Shown here: positions 1 through 11,000 of the stretch, in pieces
Position numbering within the stretch: position 1 is the first letter of the stretch
Layout of the letters: the number at the start of each line of letters is the position of its first letter
Origin: Lichina pygmaea
Lineage: Eukaryota; Ascomycota; Lichinomycetes; Lichinales; Lichinaceae
Length of the DNA stretch: 64,000 bases
Assembly: GCA_963422465.1 (NCBI GenBank)
Contig: OY730175.1
Location: 1,550,001 to 1,614,000, forward strand
Direction of reading: 5' to 3'
Translations under genes and position numbers: made by a program
The notes under the pieces: generated by a model
The model's database searches: none
Seen by the model: the letters and a program-made list of their open reading frames with translations, nothing else
What the model was told of the DNA's origin: nothing

Positions 1-566
1 TTCTCCAGATCTTCGGCACTTAGCCCTTTGTGCGTATCATAGATCTTCCGAGTTCCTCCGATCTGCTCGCGGGCCTGATAGAGCTCTTGCCGCGAAGCTG
101 CAGCTGACGACTGTTGCTGGTGTGGTTCCTTGCCTAATTTCGGCCTCGGCGGCGTATTCTCCTTGTTCGACTTCTTCGGGCTCGCCGGGCCAGGACGAGT
201 GTCCCTCGTGTGGACGATACTGTGCTCGTTCCAGCTGAATGGATCCTCACCGATAGGCACATTCCCTCCCTTTGGAGTCAGGACAGGTCCTTGCGACAGT
301 CGTGTGGCCTTGTTCGGACTGAGGGCCGTAATTGGCGTGGGCGTGAGCTTGAGAGAGTTTTCGAACGCATCCGAGAGCTCAATGGCTCCAGGCGGAATCT
401 GCTTCTTGCTCGGGCTGCCCTGAGGTGTCTGAGACGGTGACGTGAACCACTCGCCGGGGGGAGGCGTTCGAGGTCGTTCCATATCGCGGTCCGTACCCCT
501 CGTGCGTAGAGGCGGCGGTGGGCGGGGCAGCATCGACTCGGACGACAGCGGGAAAGGTGACGCCAT
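1..566 (-). CDS. N-terminal part of an unidentified Ser/Pro-rich protein, runs off the left edge
   Basis: An uninterrupted minus-strand frame starts at an ATG at 564-566 and stays open to base 1, giving about 188 residues without a stop. The protein begins MASPFPLSS and is rich in Pro, Ser and Thr. It carries several S/T-P sites of the kind used by proline-directed kinases (LTPTP, ALSP, VLTPKGG), then SPKKSNKENTPPRP, and a more charged stretch near the edge (RQELYQARE, RKIYDTHKGLSAEDLE). The composition resembles the disordered head of cell-cycle or spindle-pole proteins of filamentous fungi, but I do not recognise the family, so the function is left open. It diverges from rec8, sharing a spacer of about 1.1 kb. 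The codon pattern and absence of stops in a GC-rich frame support a real gene; the C-terminal part lies outside the window. Confidence 0.6.
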   Translation of the reverse strand, partial: MASPFPLSSESMLPRPPPPLRTRGTDRDMERPRTPPPGEWFTSPSQTPQGSPSKKQIPPGAIELSDAFENSLKLTPTPITALSPNKATRLSQGPVLTPKGGNVPIGEDPFSWNEHSIVHTRDTRPGPASPKKSNKENTPPRPKLGKEPHQQQSSAAASRQELYQAREQIGGTRKIYDTHKGLSAEDLE

Positions 567-1671
567 GCTTCGCAGAGTCGCAGCAGTCGGACGACAGCAA
601 AGATTGCGATAGCGAGAGCCGTGATCGGCAGCTAGAAGTACGTACGGAAGGATCCTTGACTTAAGTTTCGTCGCTGGACATCGGGGGTCGTCGAAGGTTG
701 ATGGTCACATTCCGTACCGCCTCGGTGGGGCTAGCCAAGACAACAACCACGGTTACCACAGCGACAATACTAGAGCTTTGGATGTGTTCTAGAAGTACTC
801 CGTACGTATGGGTACTGTTTACGTATACTACCTGCAGGCATTCCCGGTTAGACGAGGTCACGAGAACATGAGTTGAGAGTACTCCGTACTGGGAGCAGAA
901 GATTCAGGCACAATGCGACAATCCAGATCTTCCTCGAGATAATCCTCGAATCGGGCGTGGAAGATGGAATTCGCTCCAACCTCTTACATTTCACCGACGG
1001 AAGACCATGGACCAAGGATTTCTTCGTTTGCATCAAAATGATCATGTAACGCTACATGATCAAGAGATGTGTTTGATATATGCGATCGGCGCATATTAAG
1101 GCATCAGTTGCAATCTTCCAGGCCGGGCCATCTTTTTCCATTCAGCTAAATGGTTCTATCGCAGAGGACGCTCCGTGGGATTGTCTATGGAAGTTGTCTT
1201 TCATTAAGCGCATATAAAGTCGATTCTGGGAACGTAAAAGTGCTAGATTCATCTTCAGAGAACTTTCCTCCTCGAATCCGCTTGCGGGCAGCTTATGATT
1301 CCAGGGTTGAGCCCTGATGTGATGTGTTGCGAACCGCTTGATGGCGCGATGGCGGAACGTCTTGCCACAAGGAGACTCTTATGGCAAGAGGATCAATGTT
1401 AATCCTTGGACTGTGATAGAAGACATGATGGTTAGGGCATACGTCTGATAGCAGGGATCGCACAACCATGGCTGATCAGCTTAATAATTTGTGCGCAATG
1501 GATGCAATTTTCCTCTGGAGCCTCAGCCATTGAAGGGCGGCATCGTACAAAGCGCCACCCCGGCTTTTGTGCAGTGACCCAAAACTGAGATCCATTCTAG
1601 TTTTCTTCGAATCAGCTCGACTCTACTTTGCCGCAGTGCCACTGGCAGAGTGCCAGGCGTTTCTGATCACA
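567..1671. promoter_or_regulatory. Divergent intergenic region between the left-edge gene and rec8
   Basis: About 1.1 kb with no supportable gene. It must hold the promoters of both flanking genes. Several short CGTACG/TACGTA-type palindromes lie at 638-650, 800-830 and 885-890. I see no clear TATA box or other named site. Confidence 0.4.
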
Positions 1672-4124
1672 ATGTTCTACAGCCACGAGAGTATGGATTC
1701 TATCCGCAAGATATGCAGTCAGTGACTCGACTGCAGGGGCTGACTAGTCTCGTCGCGCAGTCCTGACATCCAGGAAGCATGGGGTCGCAACCATCTGGTG
1801 AGCGGAGCAGCTACTCTGATAGACGCACCTCTGAACTTGTTACCTAGGTTGGTGGCGACACTTGGCCCGAAATCGGCTCTCAAGAAGGTCAACCGGAAAG
1901 CAATCCTTGAGGTCAATGTCTCCAAGGTTTGCGAGACGATTGTCGCCCCCGAGGCCCCCCTGGCCTTGAGGCTGCAGGGAAATCTTCTGTGAGCGTCCCG
2001 GGCCATTTCCACGATCCATGCGCCCGCTAAGTTCTGTAGCTATGGCGTGTCGCGGGTGTATCTCCAGCAATGCGGTTACATGCTGGCCGACGTCCAGCAT
2101 GCCCAGAACAGTATCATGGCCTTTCGCAAGTTGATGAGAACAACCGATCTGGACAGTCGAGCCGCAAGAACACGGTGGGTGAACAGAAGCAATGGCGATG
2201 TCGACGTTGCTCATGCCCCGTCAGTCCAGAGCAGCTCATGCTTCCTGACGATCCAGCGTTTCTCCCAGAGTTGGCACTTCCAGACTTCAATCTCAGCCTG
2301 TTACTCAGCGATGTTCACTCCGGGCTCGCCGCTCGATCCACAATCCCAAGAGGGCTGGCAACGGCAAGGACTGTCCCGTCGGATCAATCTGTGCCGCAAT
2401 TGATCATCCCAACCTCAGAAGGTGACGGCCGTGGCATGCTTCCATTTGGCGCGGCAGAGACCTCCTCCGACCTGGTGGATTCGGAAACCCTTTATCAAGC
2501 CCCATTTCAGAACGACGACGACGAAGGTCTTCTGGCCGACGTTGACTTTGAGTTCGATGCCGAGGGTAACTTGCGCACGGTGGGGCGGTCCGACTCTGCT
2601 GCACTGGCGACTACGGAGCCACGGGTGAGAATGGAACCAGACTCCGCGGCAAGTGCACGAGTCAGAAGAGAACACGAGGAAGGACTGAGGGCCAAGCAAG
2701 TAAGTGTATGCCATCCTGATAAATGGTCCGGTCTTCTGTTGACGGATTTCCAGCTCAGGGAACCTGTCAACGACGCTGAAGGAAGCGGAATGGATGTTGA
2801 ATACGATCTTCCAGAAGGCTTGCCATTTTCGCCGCGTCCTGGGGCCGCTGAGGTCCAAGGGGTTCCTTCAATATCTTGCTCTCAACCCGAAGAAGCACAG
2901 GCTCTGCCGCCTCCGACAGAGTCGACACCTGCTCCCAGGCGACGACAGCCTCGAGCCATTGAGCTCGACCAAGCTACTGAGCTCCGGCGTAATGAGATTA
3001 TCGCGTGGGACAACTACTATGCCAACAACATGGCAATCGCAAGCAAGGCCAAGCAGGTCCACAAGCTCCCGAGCATAGCCAAACAAAATGCCGCCTTGTG
3101 GGTGTTCGGGGCCGGCGTCGGCAACATTGGCTTGGGCATTGGCCAGGGAAATCTGGCCGGGGAGCTCCACGTCTTCTCGGGGGAGAATCTGATGCAGCTT
3201 GTGAGGCCGGTCGAGCCGCCGGAGACGCCAAGAAAGAGAAAGACACCTAGCGATGACGAGCCTGCGCCCGACAGCGAGGAACGACGGGTCAGGGCTCGGC
3301 AAGAGGAGGACGAAGTTGGCCGAGGGGGCGATCCGATGGACGTCGATGACAGTAGCGGGAGTCGGGGATTTGACGATGTTAGTGTATGCGCATGTGATCC
3401 TCATCATGTGCTGACCGGCATCTAGGACGTCGAGATCGGCAGAGAGGCGGCGGCGGTGCTTCAAGATCAGTCATCAGCCATGCCGTGGAACATCAGCGCG
3501 TCCGTACGTGGATCGCGGCCTCCATCCGCAATTCGTCCTGGGCCCGGCCTTCTGTCCTCCGGTGTGCCGATCAGCATGGCAAGGCGCAGCTCCGCCGCCG
3601 TTCCAACTCCAGTCATCCCTTCTCGGCGCGTCAGCCGCATCACGAGCTCGAGTCCGCTCGTCGGGCGAGGACGGCCAAGCGGGACCGGGGATATCAGCGG
3701 CTTCGACGCCGGGGACACCGCGGACGAAGAAGCGTTGCTGGGGGGGCTTGGCCTCGAGGAATATGAGCTACCGGTGCCGGTGCCGGTACCGGGCACTCCG
3801 GGAGCGCCAGCAGCGACGGTGCAGCGCCAAGCGCTTGAGCCGGATACCTTCAATTTCCTCGAGTATCTGAGAACCAACCTCGAAGGAAGGCAGCAACAGC
3901 AGCAGGCCGGAATCGCGGCCGCAGATTCCGAGCGCGTACCGGAGCCAGCCCCGGCGCGAGACTACGTCGTCTTCGAACAAGTGCTCGAGCCGACGCGTCA
4001 CTCCAAGGCCGTTGCGTCGCAGGCCTTTCACCACACGTTGCTGCTAGCGACGAAGAACATCATCGTGGTCGAGCAGGCGGTCGCGTACGGGGAGATACGC
4101 ATCTCTCCCATGTCGAGAGGCTGA
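1672..4124 (+). CDS. rec8: Meiotic cohesin kleisin subunit Rec8
   Basis: Seven exons: 1672-1690, 1761-1797, 1848-1988, 2040-2174, 2225-2699, 2754-3377 and 3426-4124, giving 709 residues with phases matching at every junction. The product opens MFYSHEILTSRKHGVATIW, continues LVATLG, and has ALRLQGNLLYGVSRVY, the Rad21/Rec8 N-terminal domain (about residues 1-105) that binds the Smc3 neck. RPEQLMLPDDPAFLPE follows. The middle is acidic and Ser-rich, as expected of a phosphorylated, separase-cleavable linker. The C-terminal winged helix that binds the Smc1 head starts near residue 617 (DTFNFLEYL) and includes LLLATKNIIVVEQ. The MFYSHE start and SAMPWN block favour Rec8 over mitotic Rad21. Known role: sister-chromatid cohesion and axis formation in meiosis. 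The first two coding exons are only 19 and 37 nt, which naive gene finders would miss. Exon limits are inferred; N- and C-terminal domain identity is strong. Confidence 0.9.
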
Positions 4125-4288
4125 GAGTAGTGTGTGCATCGTATTTCTACGGTGCATGGGGGCACGTCGATGGATTTTCTCTTACCCTGTCGTTGATCTC
4201 TTTATCTATTGCTTGCTCGCCCGCCATCTTTGCCATGCTTGCTGTCTTTTGCCGCCCTTGCGATCATCTATCATTCTATACCACCTTC

Positions 4289-4361
4289 TGCTATCCACTG
4301 CTATTCATCACTATCCACTGCCATCCATTGCTATCCATAGCTATCTATCCAAAAAAAAAAA
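4289..4361. repeat. Degenerate CTATCCA(C/T)TG tandem repeat and A-run
   Basis: Five to six imperfect copies of a 10-12-bp unit built on CTATCCACTG end in an A homopolymer. It lies about 170 bases after the rec8 stop, so it is probably in the 3'UTR. Confidence 0.6.
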
Positions 4362-5347
4362 AGCTAAACAAAATGAACAACCCCTTCCCCTCGGCCTCTC
4401 CTCGTCTTCCACGCCCCAACCCAACCATCAGTACTTCAGCCCAAGAAACTAAACTATCCGTTCAGCCAGCCTAGAATGTAGTTGAGTTGGCCATCTGTAA
4501 CCACATCCCGATTCTCGAAGCAGTCGAGTCGCTCTTTGTACTTCCATGCTTGTTCTTTTTCTTGGGGAGAGGGAGGGAGGGAGCGAACGATTTTCCAAAG
4601 ACGAAAATACGGCTGATTAAGTACTGTCAGTCAATCTCCACTCTTGTACGTATGTAGAGCGTTCTGCTACTTAACGTGGTGGTCGTAGCTTGGGCTGTGC
4701 TATCAGTATACCCTACGCTACGGCCGATGCTATGTCCGGCGGGTGCTACGCCTAATTGTTCATTTCCCGTTGCCCATTGCTCATTGCCCATTGCATATTT
4801 CAAGGCTCCGAAACCCACCGAGTGACTACGGTAGCAAAGCGGTAGAGGAAGGGGACGAGTAGAGACGACGATGATGGCTCGGGACACGCAGCGATGAAAG
4901 TAAAAGTCTTTCGGCGGTTGAGAAGTCTCTTTCCATAGAGCTAGCCTCGGTTCAAGTCGGGAGATTGATCATGTTTTCGCAGCAGCCGTGTCATGGGGTT
5001 CCTTGGGTGAAATGTGAAGTGGAGGAAGGAAGATATAAGAGGAGGGAGGGCAATCAGGGATGGGAGACGGGATGGGGAAGATGGAGATGTTCAGGTGAGC
5101 GTGGATGCTGTGAAGCTCGTACAGCGAAACCACTCCCCCCCCCCAATGGCCCTTTTTTTCGCTGCAAAGATGAGAGGAAGGAAGAAAGGGGCGCTTCGCT
5201 CTTTGAAAACTCATGCCTCATTGATAGCCATCACTCTCTCTTTTCCTTGTTCTCCCTCCATCTCCCTGTCAAGGTAATAATTGCAAGACCAATAAAAAGC
5301 GACGCATGTGATCATGTACAGTTCTGGCTCGATCCATAGAGAAAAGA

Positions 5348-5366
5348 GGGGGGGGGGGGGGGGGGG
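5348..5366. repeat. G homopolymer, 19 nt
   Basis: Nineteen consecutive G in a spacer without a gene; one of a series of long G/C homopolymers in this window. Confidence 0.95.
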
Positions 5367-6101
5367 ACGTAGTCCGCGAGGACACAAAAACTGTAAGATA
5401 GATATACAATGAAGACAACACAGGAGATCGAGAAGTGAAGAGAATAGTTGGTGAAGTAGACATTCATCGTTCGCGGAGAAAGAGAAAGAGAGTACATCTG
5501 TCGAAACATCGGATTCTGGGCCATGACGCTAGGGAACTCTGTGATTCTTCCTCTCGGGATACCATCCGTTACCGTCGCTCCCTTTCCTCGGTGGAACGTC
5601 CGTCGTCGAAGACGGGGTTGGGGATTGTTCCTGATTCGAGCTGCTGCGTTTCTGAGAGGCTATGACGTGGCCGTCCGGAGACGACGTGTGGGTTGTATTC
5701 GGCGACGGGAATTAGGAGAGATCGAGGAATGTTAGGACGGCGACGAAACGGGTGAGGAGAAGACCCGAGAGCGTGTAGTCTCCATGAGCATCTGCATCCG
5801 GCGCCCTCCCTCTTCGAGTCTTGGCGGTCTGGTGTTAACCCGAGGAAGGAGGAGCCCGGCATGGATCGCGATTTCGCTCGTCTTCCTCCGGTCGCCGGAA
5901 GAGTCGTTGTTTTCTCGACTCGTAGGCGTAGCGGGACCGCAGCCTAGGGGGACACTAGGGGAATAGGGACCGGGCTGACGGTGTCCTTCCCGACTTCTAC
6001 ACCTGGTGGAGCATCTCGGTCTCGTGAAGCGGTTGAGAGGGGAGGTTGCACAAAGACCCCAACGGCCGGCCCCGTCGTCCCAGTCGTTTCGCTCCAGCCC
6101 A

Positions 6102-6791
6102 TCACACACGTTTCTCGAGCCCTTCGACGCGCGACCTGAAGCTCTTGACAATGTCCCGGATATGGCGAACCTTGTCGAATTCGCGCTCGAGCTCGTTCAT
6201 CTGCCGCAGTATCTCGTGGAAGCGAGCGATCTCGGCGTCGGCGATGGCCATGGCGTTGTGCGCCGACGACGATTGCGCTTGGGTCGAGAATTGCGTCTGT
6301 TGGTTCAACTATGGATTCATGCCTGTGCACGAACGTGCCCCACTCTGCGCGCACGAGCGCGCACTGGCGGGGGCGCGGTTCGCACCGGGCGATTAGCCTT
6401 GGAGTGTTCTTGCCTTGGTCAACGGCCGGGCTCATATTCTCTTGCGTCGCCTGGGATCGGCCCTCTCCGAGGCTGGCTCTCCGTCGGACCTCTCTCTCAC
6501 TTGCACATGACTCGATAGATGACGGAATTAGAGACGACCCACCATCTGAAGTCGTTGTTGGATGGCCCCCATCAACCGATCGAAATGGTAGCCCAATGCC
6601 TGCAGGCTGCCCGGGTCGAGCAGCAGCCGGCCTTGACTCGAGGCGGCGCTCGCGGCGCGCGACGATGCTCCGCCGCGACTGCTCCCTCGGCCCCGCCCCT
6701 CGAGCGCTACCTGCTGATGCTGCCGCAACAAGATGATCTCATCCCGGGTAAGGCCGAGCGAGGTATCCGGGACCGACTGAAGAGTAGCCAT
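6102..6791 (-). CDS. Small coiled-coil protein, probable BLOC-1 subunit CNL1-like
   Basis: Two exons on the minus strand, 6791-6543 and 6308-6102, joined across a GTGGGT...TAG intron of 234 nt in phase 0, giving 151 residues. An in-frame ATG at 6842 would add 17 residues; MATLQSVPDT at 6791 is preferred because the upstream extension is His-rich and looks like leader. The N-terminal part has LTRDEIILLRQHQQ then a Ser/Arg/Gly linker. From about residue 65 the protein is predicted coiled coil, with ADAEIARFHEILRQMNELE and FDKVRHIRDIVKSFRSRVE. The spacing of heptads and the IARF...EIL...LE pattern resemble yeast Cnl1, a subunit of the endosomal BLOC-1 complex; this is judged from memory of the family, not an alignment. 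It could instead be another small coiled-coil scaffold subunit. The gene itself is well supported, its name less so. Confidence 0.5.
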
Positions 6792-6842
6792 CGTCCGGGA
6801 CGCGACAGTAGGGTGATGGCTCGAGGCATGTTTCACATGCAC

Positions 6843-9800
6843 GGTGCTCGGATCATGATATCAACGGCGGTGGTAGAGAGCCGAGGACCTGGCACGTCTG
6901 GGTGGGATCGCAGCTGCTGCCGACGAGCGAGGCCCAGCGCGAGAACGGCCTTGTCGGTGGTCTTGCCGATGGATAAGAGTCGAGGACGCAGCTCTTCGTC
7001 TTCCTCACCTTCTCTTCCCTCTCTCCCTCTCTCTCTTTCTTGCGCGCGTCCCGAAGCGGCCGAAGAAGGTTCGGCGACGCTTCATCGGGTCGCGTTTGGG
7101 CGCCTTTGGCTTTTGCGGTGGGTATACGGCCTGCAGCTTGAGGAATCGGTAAACTTGGGCCGAGAATCCGTCCCCGCGGATACGGATCAGTAGGGCGAAA
7201 CCCTTTTCATCTATCTGATTTGATTTGTTCTATTTTTCATCTTTTGTTTCTCATCCTTCTGGTCTTTGTGATTTCTGACCTTTTCCCAGTCTCTCACCAC
7301 AATCTCCAATTCTCTCGAGAGGTGCATCTTGATTATCTCCTGATGGCCTTCCCCACAATCATCCCAATTGTTGGCGGTGCTTCTCTCGGGCAGCAGCGTG
7401 CACGTTCCGGCTACCGTACAGTGTTGCTTTTTCTTGGGGTCTTTTTGTCTCGATGACGGGCGCTTCGTAGTCACGTTTGCTGCTGTATTCGTACGCTGCT
7501 GTGGGCCTCGTACCTCGTACGTACGTACGTTCCGTACTCCGTACGCCGATACAGCATCACGAGCATGCATCGACATCAACACCAACTCGGTCGCTCGTCT
7601 CTTCCTGATATCTGGGTAAGCATGCCCCCACGTTTGCACCAGAGTAGCTTGCGTCGCTTGCACTGCTGCAGCTGATGCCACGCATTCTGTATGTCTTACA
7701 TCGGCCAGATCATCCTGCTGGGCCACGCATACGCAACGATGAAGAAACGCCCGTTCGTGAGGTGAATCTTGCAGCTAGAGATCTCCGTAGCAGCAAAGCC
7801 AAACGGGCGGACGCCATCCTCTGCAGGGATCGCCGGATGTCGCATCGTTTACTTCTGGTACCTGCGTGTTGCATGGAACCGAGCCGTGGGATGCGCTGGC
7901 CTATTCCAGATGAAAACGGCGGTCAATGAAGCTTGGCAGAACCCACGCCTTCCATCTCGGCAGGCACGATGACGACGTAGGCATCAGCAGTCCCGTGATG
8001 GTGGCTCATCGTACGGTCTTGAACACACCCGAGAGTGTTCGTGGCTTGATCGAAACGACCAGCGACACGTTCATGGGTCGCCCGATCGGGAGTCGGAGCG
8101 GAACGGGTTATTCCTGGCTCGGTGGTTGGTGTTTGCGGCGGTAGACCGAAAATGATTATGCCGAACTGGATCCATCGTCGTGATGCTCTCGGGATGGCGG
8201 TCCCAATGTTCGTGCTTCCTAGAAGTACGTTCGAACGTCGATACTAGGGCCGTATTTTTGACATGCTGAGTCGGGATCAAAATAGGTACGTTGGCTCGGG
8301 GCCGAAGGTCATCCAACTCCCATCAATGAGGTCCGCTGGTCCAGCTCGTCCTAGGGCCGATGGATCCACCGGGTACCCGCTCCCTGAGCAAAGGAAGTCG
8401 CTGGCTATGTCGTACTTACTGGGTGGTGGCCCGCATCATCGTGAGAATGGCCGAGTGAGCAGCGACGGACCCGACAGCAGTTTGAAATCCTTACATCGGT
8501 GATGATCCACGTCGGAGTGCTTCTCTATGATAGCAGCTTACTAGTATGATTCAAATGCACAAGCTGCCGGTCTTGGGGCCCTTTTGGTGCCACTTCAAGA
8601 GGATGAAAGAGCCCCCAGAGGATGGCGAGAGATCTTGATGCGCCAAAGGCCGAGCACTTGCATCATGGACGGTACATGCGTACGTGCAAAGGAGATGATT
8701 CGAGATATCGATCACTGGTCCCTCCTGTTCCTGCCAAGACCACAAGATAGCTAATGTCAACTCCAGAGATTTCGAGTGTCCAAGAGCCGCGTTGTCTGAG
8801 AGAGATCTTGTTCTCCGACAGGTGGAACTGTTGTGCTCCCGCCGGAATCATGGTTGCTTGGTGGAAAGCTGTTCTGAGGTTACGTACTTCGTATAGATAT
8901 CGGTGAGGAGTAGTATACCCCCCCCCCCGGCGGTACGTTGAGCAAAGTAGGCACGCTTATCAGACTCGATGTACGTACGTGCGTACTTGCGCTGTCAAGA
9001 GCATGGAGCAGAATCTTATATCTCCAGGTACCAGTCAGTACACTCGGCCAGAGATATCGAACCCACTATCAATCCGAGCGGGATGGTGGATATTGAAATC
9101 GTTCTGGCGTGAAGACCGAAAGGGGTTGGCCTCTTTGGCGGGAGCTGGACATTTATCATTCTACGAGAACAGAATCTTCGGAACACGGGCCGGTCTCTTT
9201 CAATGCCCACCATTAGTTCGTCCGGCATTTCTCCATCAGACTCTGGCCTCTGGCCTCTGGAGGTAGGTTTAGATGTTTCTGCTGAGCATCCTTCTTTCGT
9301 GATTAGCTCGATGGCAAGAGCTCTCGTCTGGGAACACTCCTGCGTTTACGCCACGAGGCTAACCACCCGGGTTGGAAAATGAGATTAGCCGGTTCGATTC
9401 TATGCGTGATGCACTACAATCTCTCTTTTGTCTTTCAACCCTACCACCCTTCCAAATCCATGCCAGGTGGCATAGGAAGTAGAATCGGCTCTAACAGCAC
9501 TTTCGAACAATAAGCTCAGCACTAATCCTGTCAACGTCAGGTGTCACGGAATAATCACCTAGATACCGCTACAACTGTGGGGCAGTGTCTTCCGAGACTT
9601 GGGCTTCCCTGCCAGACACCTGATTCATCTGATTGGAGTAGCAGCTGAAGCTGTTCTCGGCTGAACACCGCCTGATCTACTACGTCATCCTAATAAGGAG
9701 ATGACCATGGTTTCCAACAGATTAAGATATCTACAGCACGTCCACGGTGAGAATTCTGCTTGTGTAGTAGAGTATGAGCAGAGAGCTAACTTACAAGCGG

Positions 9801-10356
9801 CATGGCATTGCCAGGTCTAAATATCGAGGACGGCCACATTCGTCTACACGAATGAATGCATCGGAGCGTGGTCATGACGAAGCCGTGAGAGCAGAAAGAG
9901 GGAGACGACTGTCTCGAGAGATGAATGTCAAGCGGCGTTCTACGCAAGACCGCCTCGTTCCTGGCAGCCTGGCAGGAGGATCCCCGGTCCCTTGTCCGAC
10001 TCTGCCGGAGTGGCTCCAGATCAGCTGACAGCGAATTCCAGGCAAAGCGCGGATGACTGAAGCCCCTGTCCAATGATCGCCAGAGGAATGTCCCTGGAGC
10101 CGGCCGTTTGTTTCAAGACAGACAATTCCGGAGGCCATTTCTCTGCCTGATGGCTTGCTTCTTTGGCCGTTGACTTCAAGGACAGAAAACGCTCTAGCAA
10201 GATCATTCCCGATCCAGATTAGGTGTGCTAGCGGCAGAGGCTGCACTTGTTCAAACAGGCCGCAGCGGCAGCGTGGTCCAATGAATATAGGCACGACAGA
10301 GCTCCCGGATGGGTGGAACGACGAACACAGAAGAGTTGGGTTCTACTCTCCCAGTA
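6843..10356. other. Gene-poor stretch, no supported gene
   Basis: Roughly 3.5 kb in which open frames are short, on both strands, and run through CGTACG repeats. A minus-strand stretch at about 7190-6985 reads GDGFSAQVYRFLKLQ and APKRDPMKRRRTFFGRF in one frame and looks coding-like, but I could not link it to a start or to other exons. Palindromic CGTACG clusters occur at 7515-7545 and 8970-8990, and an 11-C run at 8918-8928. Confidence 0.35.
7510..7548. repeat. CGTACG palindrome cluster
   Basis: Overlapping TACGTACG units followed by two CCGTAC copies. Similar clusters recur at about 8970-8995, 12985-13015, 13893-13908, 14022-14053, 14395-14430, 28583-28595, 28730-28752 and 29777-29810, all outside recognised genes. 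Confidence 0.8.
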
Positions 10357-11000
10357 TCACGACGAATGGTGGGATGAGTCTCTCCAGCGCTCCACTTTAT
10401 CTCCTTGATCGACCGAATAACAGCAAGCTCGAAAGGGAGCTAGTTGCATTCCTGTGATTTTTCTTGGCATCTCGAGCGGGACGACCAGAAACATGACTAG
10501 GCCACTGGCTACGAGAAAGGTACTCATTCGTACCATGTCTGGCATCTTTAACGCAGGTGCGCCCGGTGGGGGTCTTTCTGGGTCCAACATCACGGTCGTC
10601 CAATCGGCAGTCTCCACGACTGTTCCTCGGCGATCGTCGGCAGCGCAAAAGGTTCTGATGCTCTCTCTCTCTCGCAATGATATTGCACGACGTAGTCGAC
10701 CGTTCAGATCCTTGGGCGGGAATCCACCGGGAGCTTACGGGGCCCCGAGAACCAAGCTCGAAGGGCGTTCGCCAGGCAGATGTCCACTGTGAGAACGCAG
10801 AAGACCAGCGTCGAACCATTGGCCAACGCTGCTTCTGCAGGCAACCTGAAAACGGGTCTGGGAGGGGTTCCGCAAACCAGTAAGGCCACGGCGGTGGCCT
10901 CGCCTTGGTCTCGTATGATTTCAGAACTCCGTCCGTCCATGTGGTGGCGACCACGGCCGAACTGACGTGAGGCTGACGAGACCTGGCTTTCGCGTGGGGT
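10357..11000 (-). CDS. Candidate membrane-protein gene, 3' part only
   Basis: Two minus-strand frames join through a good intron (GTAAGC donor at 10738, AG acceptor at 10626, 113 nt). The upstream exon ends with a hydrophobic stretch (NGSTLVFCVLTVDICLANAL) and RAWFSGP. The downstream exon, 10625 to a stop at 10357, reads TVVETADWTTVMLDPERP, GAPALKMPDM and a second hydrophobic segment (STFLVASGLVMFLVVPLE). Frame continuity across the intron and two plausible membrane spans are the evidence. I do not recognise the family and could not fix the start; the 5' limit given is only the region where the frame still looks coding. It could be a degraded gene. Confidence 0.3.

Larger units (their letters stand above)
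4125..6101. other. Convergent intergenic region after rec8
   Basis: No gene is supported between two convergent transcription units. It holds a pyrimidine-rich stretch with CTATCCACTG-like repeats (about 4289-4350) followed by an A run, a G-run of 19 at 5348-5366, and purine-rich tracts near 5010-5070 and 5480-5495. Part should be rec8 3'UTR. Confidence 0.4.

Noticed and set aside
7211-7726. Minus-strand open frame of 171 codons
   Set aside because: Also passes through a CGTACG cluster and ends in Lys/Gln-rich low complexity; not coding by my reading.
9300-9410. tRNA-like sequence with a D-arm-like TAGCTCGATGGCAAGAGC and a GGTTCGATTC box
   Set aside because: The acceptor ends and T-stem do not pair and no CCA-proximal stem closes the structure.
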